Shown one piece after another: positions 57,551 to 64,000 of a stretch of 64,000 bases of DNA. How positions within the stretch are numbered: position 1 is the first letter of the stretch; the number at the start of each line of letters is the position of its first letter. This DNA comes from an uncultured Flavobacteriales bacterium (GTDB lineage: Bacteria; Bacteroidota; Bacteroidia; Flavobacteriales_D; Parvicellaceae), in assembly GCA_943787725.1 (NCBI GenBank), contig CALSNM010000016.1, positions 1 to 64,000 on the forward strand. The letters run 5' to 3'. The notes beneath the pieces were generated by a model. The model saw nothing but the letters and a program-made list of their open reading frames with translations. It ran no database searches and was not told the DNA's origin. A program made the translations under genes and the position numbers.

Positions 57551-57558
57551 CAAATATA
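57551..57558 (-). promoter_or_regulatory. Putative -7 box for the mini-lipoprotein operon
   Basis: TATATTTG on the minus strand, 31 bases before the ATG of copy A, in the 62-base gap after the rlmD stop codon. Confidence 0.5.
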
Positions 57559-57581
57559 CATTATTTATTGAAAAAAAAAAA

Positions 57582-59012
57582 TTAGTCTTTTGCGAACAGC
57601 ATAATACTTTCTACATGAGATGTATGCGGGAATTGGTCTACCAAACTAAATTTCTTTAATTCATATCCGGCATTTCTTAATTCAATTCTATCGCGAGCTT
57701 GTGTAGCCGGGTTACAACTTACGTAAACGATTCGTTTAGCGCCCAAATTGATTACTTTTTTTAAAGTTTTAGGAGCAATTCCAGCACGCGGAGGGTCCAA
57801 AACAATTGTCTCAATTTCTCCTTCGTATTGTGGGTATTCTTTCAAGAATTTACCAACATCAGCAGCATAGAAATCGATGTCAGAAATACCATTCAATTTA
57901 GCATTCCGTTTTGCGTTTTCTATTGCAGAAGCAACTATATCAACACCAATAATTTTAGTATTTTCTGTTTTTGAAGCAAGTATTTGTCCAATGGTTCCTG
58001 TGCCACAGAATAAATCCATCACAACTTGATTTTCTATGTCATTGCCCTCAAAGGTATAGTCAACCACTTTTTGGTATAATTTTTCAGCGCTTGCAGGATT
58101 GGTCTGAAAAAAGCTTTGCATACTGATTTCGAATTTCAAGCCTAATATGCTTTCAATAATTGTTTCGTTTCCCGTAACTAACCCACTAGGTCCTTGCTCT
58201 AGCTTGGCTCGGTCGGCAACATCATCATTGATTGTATGAATAAAACCAGCCAAGCGACTACCTAGCAGGTCTTTGAGAAAAGTAGCAAAAGCATTTTTGT
58301 CAAATTTTTCAGAATTAGCAGAAGAGGTAACCAGGTTAATCAGTAACTCATCATTTGTAAAACTCTTGCGTATTACTAAATGTCGGTAAAAGCCTTCTTT
58401 CTTTGGCGGATGCCATGCCGGCAGCCCTGTTTGTTCCAAGTACATTCGAATATCTTTTAAAGAATCCTCCATTTGTTTATCAAACATTCCAGAATCTTTG
58501 TCCAGGTTTTCAACTTTCCACCAGGTTCCAGTATGCTTGAAGCCAAGTCCAAAATCGTCATATTCTTCATGGGTGTTAATGTCATGTCGAATTACCGAAA
58601 ATGAATATTCCATTTTATTACGGTAATTATATACCGCCGGCGATTCAATGTATTCATCAAAGAGTGCTTCTGTATTGTCAATTTCACCAATCTTTCTAAA
58701 CAAGTCTATAGCAGTAAGTTTTTTGTACTCTTGCTGTTTGCTAATAGGTAAGGTAATATAAGGGGCGCCCGAAATAGGTTGGAAAGGAACTGCAATCTCA
58801 TCTGCAGATGGAGTAATAACTTCAATTTTGCGCGCTTCGGCAAAACGTTTCTTCTTTTTCATTACTTTGGCCTTTACAGTTTGTCCTGGGATGCCATTAA
58901 TTACAAATATTACGAACTCACCGTCTACCGTTTTTACTCGGCTAATTCCTTTTCCTCCAAAGGCAATGTCATGAATTTCTAATTCAATTATGTCTCCTTT
59001 TTTAAAATTCAT
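57582..59012 (-). CDS. rlmD: RlmD-like 23S rRNA (uracil-5-)-methyltransferase
   Basis: A protein of 476 residues of the TrmA/RumA family. It has an N-terminal TRAM domain ([20 protein letters not shown]), and the C-terminal SAM-methyltransferase carries [24 protein letters not shown] and [11 protein letters not shown] (catalytic Cys). The iron-sulfur cysteines normally found after the TRAM domain are absent: the equivalent region reads [19 protein letters not shown]. It overlaps the end of prfC by 11 bases, which suggests co-transcription. rlmD is the best name, but the lost cluster makes the exact target uncertain. Confidence 0.85.
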   Translation of the reverse strand: MNFKKGDIIELEIHDIAFGGKGISRVKTVDGEFVIFVINGIPGQTVKAKVMKKKKRFAEARKIEVITPSADEIAVPFQPISGAPYITLPISKQQEYKKLTAIDLFRKIGEIDNTEALFDEYIESPAVYNYRNKMEYSFSVIRHDINTHEEYDDFGLGFKHTGTWWKVENLDKDSGMFDKQMEDSLKDIRMYLEQTGLPAWHPPKKEGFYRHLVIRKSFTNDELLINLVTSSANSEKFDKNAFATFLKDLLGSRLAGFIHTINDDVADRAKLEQGPSGLVTGNETIIESILGLKFEISMQSFFQTNPASAEKLYQKVVDYTFEGNDIENQVVMDLFCGTGTIGQILASKTENTKIIGVDIVASAIENAKRNAKLNGISDIDFYAADVGKFLKEYPQYEGEIETIVLDPPRAGIAPKTLKKVINLGAKRIVYVSCNPATQARDRIELRNAGYELKKFSLVDQFPHTSHVESIMLFAKD

Positions 59013-60605
59013 TTGATGACAGCTTAAAATCAGATGTTGTGTGGAATGTGATTGCTGGATAGTCTCCTTGTGCTTGCGTAAGTAAGAATGGTGAATCTGC
59101 TAGGAAGACAGGGCTTTCGTCTTTGTCATATCCAATATTGTTAACTTTTCTTTTGATAAACTCATCTAATTGCTGCTTATCAGTAGTTGTCATCCAGCAA
59201 GCCTTGTGATGCGGCTTTGAACGGAAACTTGCCGTAGCACCGTATTCATGCTTTAGCCTATATTGAATGACCTCAAATTGCAATTCTCCAACAGTGCCAA
59301 TAACTTTTCTGTTTCCCGGTTGTATGACAAATAACTGTGCAACACCCTCATCGGTTAGCTGTGATAAACCTTTCTCTAATTGCTTCGATTTCATCGGGTC
59401 ATCGTTTTGCACTTCTTTAAACATTTCCGGAGAGAAACTTGGAATTCCTTTGTACATCATTTTTTCTCCTTCCGTAAGTGTATCTCCAATTTTAAAGTTA
59501 CCTGTATCGTATAAGCCTATAACATCACCAGGGTATGCTGCGTCTATAACTTCTTTGGAGGATGCCATAAAACTTGTGGGGTTAGGGAATTTGAATTTCT
59601 TGTCCAATCTGATGTGTTGGTAAAATGTATTCCGCTTAAATTCTCCTGAAACGATTCTTAAAAAGGCAATTCTATCTCTGTGTTTAGGGTCAATATTGGC
59701 ATGTATTTTAAAGACAAATCCACTGAACTTTTTCTCATCTGGAGAAACTTCCCTTGTGTCAGATTCTCTACCGCGCGGAGTAGGTGATATTTCAGTAAAG
59801 CCGTCTAGTAATTCTTGAACGCCAAAGTTATTCAAAGCAGAACCAAAAAATACTGGAGCAACATCTCCAGATAAATACGTGTTAAGATCAAATGGATCAT
59901 AGACCCCATTGATTAGCTCTACCTCTTCACGCAATATATCAGAATCTTCTTCTCCTATATAATTCTCAAGCTTTGTGATCTTCTATTCCGTCAATTGATA
60001 TTACATCCGTTTCGATGGCTGTTTTATTGCCCTGAAAATAAGTTTAAGCTATTTTTGTATAGATTAAAAACACCTTTAAATGTGGACCCAATACCAATTG
60101 GCCAGCTCATTGGACGTACTTTTATTTTTAGTTTTTCCTCAATTTCATCTAATAAATCAAATGCATCTCTACCTTCTCGATCCATTTTATTAATAAAAAC
60201 AATGACAGGAGTATTTCGCATGCGACAAACTTCCATTAGTTTTTCTGTTTGTCCTTCAACACCATTGGCACAATCAATTACCATTATTACGCTGTCCACA
60301 GCGGTAAGTGTTCTATAGGTGTCTTCAGCAAAATCCTTGTGACCCGGAGTATCTAGAATATTTATTTGTTTTCCGTTATATGAAAAAGCCATAACGGAAG
60401 TAGCAACAGAAATACCTCTTTGCTTTTCAATTTCCATAAAATCGGAAGTTGCAGTCTTCTTGATTTTATTGTTTTTAACTGCTCCAGCGGATTGAATTGC
60501 TCCACCAAATAACAAGAGTTTTTCAGTTAAAGTAGTTTTACCTGCATCGGGGTGGCTGATAATTCCAAAGGTTCTTCTTTTATCAATCTCTTCTGTAAAG
60601 CTCAT
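59002..60605 (-). pseudogene. prfC: Peptide chain release factor 3, two frameshifts
   Basis: The translational GTPase that recycles RF1/RF2. The G-domain motifs are [14 protein letters not shown] (P-loop), [12 protein letters not shown] and [11 protein letters not shown]. The second half begins [14 protein letters not shown] and keeps family blocks up to [14 protein letters not shown]. Frame changes near 60010 and 59963 join [14 protein letters not shown] and [13 protein letters not shown] smoothly, as two single-base insertions would. A programmed frameshift is unlikely (that is known for prfB, not prfC). It is either a real double mutation or local sequence error. Confidence 0.85.
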
Positions 60606-60787
60606 TAAATCTCAATTAATTAAGGTGGGCGAAGATATTGTTATTTAAAATAAGAAACAAGACGAATGAAATAATCCAATAATTGGTGAAAAAGTCACAA
60701 AAACAAGTCGCTAGTATTTAGAGATTTTTCTTCAAGATTTCAAAGACACAATTATGACGCATAATGGTTTCCTTTTCTGGGTTAACA

Positions 60788-61267
60788 TCAGTGAATTTTA
60801 TGTGTCTTTACATACTTGTATCCTAAATTCTCATACCACTTTTTTAGACTATGCTTATGCGGCATTTCCAGTGTTGGTGAAAACAATAGCTCAATATGCA
60901 ACTTGTCTACCTTGTTTTTTTTTAGAAATGTTTCGACATAATTAATTAGTAGTTTTGCAATACCTTTTTTTCTGTGACCATAGAAAGTTGTGAGCATACC
61001 AAAATACCACTTTGAATCGATCATCATATACTTTAATTGTGGCTACCGGTTGATTTCCATTAAAGGCAACGATTAATTCACCACTTTTTGCTGATTGTAT
61101 AGAGGTTTTCTCTATTGGTGCGTTCATATGTTCCGTCCGTTGGCCAAATGCCTTTTTCTTCATCTAAATAGATGTCATTAACCTGCTTGGAAATTACATT
61201 TAAATCCGATTTCTGATAGATTAGCGTAGCGCTCTATTCGAATATTTTCGTTTGATTGCAAATGCAT
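60788..61267 (-). pseudogene. GNAT family N-acetyltransferase, three frameshifts
   Basis: Joined frames give a protein of about 158 residues: MHLQSNENIRIER, then SDLNVISKQVNDIYLDEEKG and WPTDGTYERT, then SGELIVAFNGNQPVATIKV, then YFGMLTTFYGHRKKGIAKLL (the acetyl-CoA loop, HRKKGIA) and KWYENLGYKYVKTHKIH. Frame changes are near 61230, 61095 and 61030. The fold is GNAT; the substrate is unknown. Four pieces in 480 bases make local sequence error plausible. Confidence 0.7.
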
Positions 61268-61434
61268 TATACAAGTGTATGCTAAAATAAGTATTAAGTC
61301 CACTATTTTGACGCAATAAATTTTGTGTTAATATGAAGTTGTTCTCTGCATACATTGTTAGTAAGGTAGCTGCTGAGGTAAACTTATGAGATTAATTAGC
61401 TCTCATTCATGACGTTAGTCAATTGCTAGAATTC

Positions 61435-61442
61435 TATTTTTG
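61435..61442 (+). promoter_or_regulatory. Putative -7 box of the FAD oxidoreductase gene
   Basis: TATTTTTG matches TAnnTTTG and lies 40 bases before the ATG at 61483. Confidence 0.45.
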
Positions 61443-61482
61443 TGGTATAAGGTAGTGGAATTTATTATTAGCTTATTTTGAA

Positions 61483-62700
61483 ATGGATAAAAGGAAAGTT
61501 GTTGTAATAGGCGGTGGAGCGGGTGGTTTTTTTGCTGCTATTAATTTGGCCGAAAGTAATCCAGAAGTTGCTGTAACAATTTTAGAGAAATCTGGTCATG
61601 TATTGGGAAAGGTAAAAGTTTCTGGTGGAGGTAGGTGCAATGTAACACATGCTTGTTTTATGCCAAAAGACCTTGTTAAGTTCTATCCAAGAGGGAATAA
61701 GGAGTTATTGGGTCCTTTTCATCAGTTTATGACAGGAGATACCATGGAATGGTTTGAAAACAGAGGAGTTCCCTTAAAAATGGAAGACGATAACCGTGTT
61801 TTTCCTACTTCTAATTCTTCTCAAAGTATAATTGATTGTTTTTTAGGGGAGGAAAGCGCTTTGGGTATAACTGTAAAAAAGAATTGTGGAGTAACTGAAA
61901 TAACAAAAACACCAAAAAACTGGGAGGTTAAAACTTCTTTCGGAAATTTGGAAGCTGATGCAGTTATTGTTGCATCAGGAAGTAGTAAGTTGATTTGGGG
62001 GATACTTGAGAAATTGGGTCATAGCATTGTTGAGCCCATGCCATCTTTGTTTACTTTTAATACCAAAGATACACGATTAAGGGATTTGTCAGGTTTGGTA
62101 GCCTCAAGTGTGGAGGTTAAAATAAATGGAACAAAATTAAAAGAGCGTGGGCCGCTTTTGGTAACTCATTGGGGGATGAGTGGGCCAGCAATTTTAAAAT
62201 TATCCTCCGTAGGAGCGAGAATACTTCATGAAAAGCAATACAAATTTTCAATATCCGTTGACTGGTGTTTTGAATATGATGAAGAGGATGTTCGAGAAGC
62301 TTTTATAGATATGAAAGAAAACAATCCAAAACAGCAGTTACAAAAAACAAGGTTGTTTGAATTGCCAAAGCGTTTGTGGTTTTCATTTCTTAATTATTGT
62401 CAAATACCTGAGGATAAAAATTGGGCTGATATTTCTAAAAAGGAAATGAATAAATTGATAGAAACGTTGAAGAGGGGGCAATTTAGTGTAAATGGAAAAA
62501 GCACAAATAAAGAAGAGTTTGTAACATGTGGTGGAATTGATTTAAAAGATATTAATTTCAAAACCTTCGAGAGTAAGTTACAGCCTAATCTATTTATTGT
62601 GGGAGAGTGTTTAAATATTGATGCCTTAACTGGGTGGTTCAATTTTCAAGCTGCATGGACAGGAGGTTATGTAGCGGGAAAGTCAATAGATTTTGATTAA
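61483..62700 (+). CDS. HI0933/YhiN family FAD-dependent oxidoreductase
   Basis: A protein of 405 residues with an N-terminal FAD-binding GGGAGGFFAAINLAE and the family's VSGGGRCNVTHA block. A central insert carries HWGMSGPAILKLSSVGAR and the C-terminus has VTCGGIDLKDI, GECLNIDALTGWFNFQAAW. It is also called the aminoacetone oxidase-like or BaiN-like family. The substrate is unknown. It is the first gene of the likely transcript leading to the HMG-CoA lyase. Confidence 0.9.
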   Translation: MDKRKVVVIGGGAGGFFAAINLAESNPEVAVTILEKSGHVLGKVKVSGGGRCNVTHACFMPKDLVKFYPRGNKELLGPFHQFMTGDTMEWFENRGVPLKMEDDNRVFPTSNSSQSIIDCFLGEESALGITVKKNCGVTEITKTPKNWEVKTSFGNLEADAVIVASGSSKLIWGILEKLGHSIVEPMPSLFTFNTKDTRLRDLSGLVASSVEVKINGTKLKERGPLLVTHWGMSGPAILKLSSVGARILHEKQYKFSISVDWCFEYDEEDVREAFIDMKENNPKQQLQKTRLFELPKRLWFSFLNYCQIPEDKNWADISKKEMNKLIETLKRGQFSVNGKSTNKEEFVTCGGIDLKDINFKTFESKLQPNLFIVGECLNIDALTGWFNFQAAWTGGYVAGKSIDFD

Positions 62701-62752
62701 CTGTAAATTAATTTAATTCAATATTATTAACTTTACGCAACTAATTTATTTT

Positions 62753-63605
62753 ATGAAATTGATTGAATGTCCGAGGGATGCGATGCAGGGGTTACACGAT
62801 TATTTGTCTGTTGAGAATAAGGTTCGGTATATTAACGCAATATTAAAAGTTGGTTTTGATACAATAGATGCAGGAAGTTTTGTCTCCCCTAAAGCAATTC
62901 CACAATTGAAAGATACGGCGGAGGTATTGTCTAAATTGGACATGAGTTCAACCAAGTCAAAACTATTGGTTATTACTGCAAACAAAAGGGGAGCAGAAGA
63001 GGCTGTGAAATTTGATGAGGTTTCTTATTTGGGTTTTCCTTTTTCTATTTCTGAAACTTTTCAAAAACGGAATATTAATTCGACGATTGAAGATTCGCTA
63101 AGAAGATTGGATAATGTGCAAAATTTATGTTTAAAGAATAATAAGAAATTGGTTACTTATTTTTCTATGGCTTTTGGCAATCCTTACGGAGATGAATGGA
63201 GTCCCGAAATTGTTGCAAATTGGGTAGGGAAATTAATTCAGGAATCAGGAGTTGACATTCTTTCTCTTTCGGATACTATCGGAACTTCTAATCCCGATTC
63301 AATTAAATGGTTGTTTGAGTATGTTATACCCAACTTTCCAGAGGTTGAAATAGGAGCACATTTACATACAACTCCAGATACATGGAAAGAAAAGATAGAT
63401 GCCGCCATAGAAAGTGGATGCAAACGTTTTGACGGAGCTATAAAAGGGTTTGGAGGTTGTCCAATGGCAACCGATGGATTGACTGGTAATATGGCAACTG
63501 AGAATATTATTTCGTATCTTAACGAAAATGAATATTGATCATGGGCTCAATGAAAAAGCTTTTAGTGATGCTTTGCTGATGTCTCTAGAAATATTTCCGA
63601 ATTAA
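62753..63605 (+). CDS. Hydroxymethylglutaryl-CoA lyase, C-terminus frameshifted
   Basis: The frame as read gives 261 residues to 63538; family members are about 290. HMGL-like TIM-barrel motifs are ECPRDAMQG, TIDAGSFVSPKAIP, SLSDTIGTSNP, IGAHLHTTPD and the metal/catalytic loop GAIKGFGGCPMATDG. After a shift near 63530 the tail reads IDHGLNEKAFSDALLMSLEI, which fits the family, and stops at 63603-63605. It is a leucine-degradation lyase cleaving HMG-CoA to acetyl-CoA and acetoacetate. One indel explains the short frame. Confidence 0.87.
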
Positions 63606-63608
63606 ATA

Positions 63609-64000
63609 ATGAAACTTAAAACAAATAGAATTATTACAGCAGGATTAGCCTTGCTATTTATATTGTCTTTTCTAATGCCTGCATTGCAAGGTCCATTAGG
63701 GATTGAATTAAACGGGTTTTCTGTTTTTGGGGCAAACATAGCTACGGTTGTTTTTGCCGAAGGTTTTTATGATTATTTATTGTTTTTACATACTGCTTTG
63801 ACCAATGTATGGGTTGTTCTTTTGCTTATTTGGTCTGTACGGAGTAAGGTTAAAGACTGTTCCTACTCTTATATTGTCTTTCTTGTCTTTTACTTCTGCA
63901 CTTTCATGGAAGTTTAATATGGAGGGAGATCAAGTGCTGTTGATGGGGTATTGGTTGTGGGTGATTAGTATTGTGTTGATAATAAGCTTTGCTATTTACC
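63609..64000 (+). pseudogene. Partial membrane protein, frameshifted, runs off the window
   Basis: It begins MKLKTNRIITAGLALLFILS and has several hydrophobic stretches. The first frame stops at 63917, but another frame continues from near 63850 with TVPTLILSFLSFTSALSWKF and YWLWVISIVLIISFAI, open to the window end. The product is probably a small polytopic membrane protein; no family was recognised. It begins four bases after the lyase stop. Confidence 0.5.

Noticed and set aside
59940-60060. Programmed frameshift in prfC
   Set aside because: Programmed shifting is known for prfB (RF2); here two separate shifts occur within about 60 bases, and many neighbouring genes also show single-base breaks.

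Overview
This AT-rich window comes from a member of the Bacteroidota, most likely Flavobacteriales. The evidence is five secreted proteins with type IX secretion (T9SS) C-terminal sorting domains, small DUF proteins typical of the phylum (DUF4846, DUF6702, DUF2279, HYC_CC_PP), a bacillithiol deacetylase, a chorismate mutase-fused DAHP synthase, and promoter -7 boxes of the TAnnTTTG type. Genus cannot be fixed from the sequence alone. No tRNA, rRNA, CRISPR, insertion sequence or prophage was seen. It reads as chromosomal housekeeping DNA with accessory surface proteins.

Layout. 1-3036: a beta-propeller/Y_Y_Y/SpoIIE-phosphatase receptor broken by about six frameshifts. 3.1-8.3 kb: a T9SS protein, a lipoprotein coupled to a copper P-type ATPase, and a small membrane protein. 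8.5-10.5 kb: a T9SS protein plus a collagen-like repeat protein. 10.8-13.9 kb: a metal-linked set (HYC_CC_PP protein, heavy-metal-associated domain protein, TonB receptor). 14-17.2 kb: an RND/MMPL exporter and a DUF2279 protein. 17.3-29.2 kb: an HD protein, T9SS proteins, a phosphodiesterase-TPR-sulfotransferase fusion preceded by an overlapping 57-residue ORF, two rRNA methyltransferases (RlmF, RlmG), an acyl-ACP desaturase and two near-identical cold-shock genes. 29.2-34.8 kb: tsaD and tamB, divergent. 34.9-38.3 kb: an aromatic amino acid operon (prephenate dehydratase, aminotransferase, DAHP synthase/chorismate mutase). 38.4-43.5 kb: M1 peptidase, DUF6702, menE and menC. 43.6-53.2 kb: cell-envelope genes (DUF4846, thioesterase, sugar dehydratase, glycosyltransferase, amidase, NlpC/P60, serine hydrolase, BshB1, coiled-coil lipoprotein). 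53.2-57.5 kb: a TPR/SpoIIE phosphatase, a sulfotransferase and three tandem cysteine-rich mini-lipoproteins. 57.6-64 kb: an RlmD-like methyltransferase, prfC, a GNAT acetyltransferase, a flavoprotein, HMG-CoA lyase and a partial membrane protein.

The most striking signal is the 5' leader of the aromatic operon (about 37964-38320, minus strand). It holds two consecutive short leader peptides, MKKFTKYVERFYFRY and MNKTTFTYNYHLYFMKTK, both rich in Phe and Tyr. Each is followed by an intrinsic terminator, and each has a plausible competing antiterminator beginning at or just after its stop codon. This looks like a tandem ribosome-mediated attenuator sensing Phe/Tyr supply.

A second window-wide signal is about 20 single-base frameshifts. 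They are confined to roughly 0.5-2.1, 10.9-16.5 and 60-64 kb, with none seen between 16.5 and 59.9 kb. Because they hit conserved genes such as prfC and HMG-CoA lyase, locally poor sequence quality is at least as likely as real gene decay. Genes so affected are given here as single broken entries.
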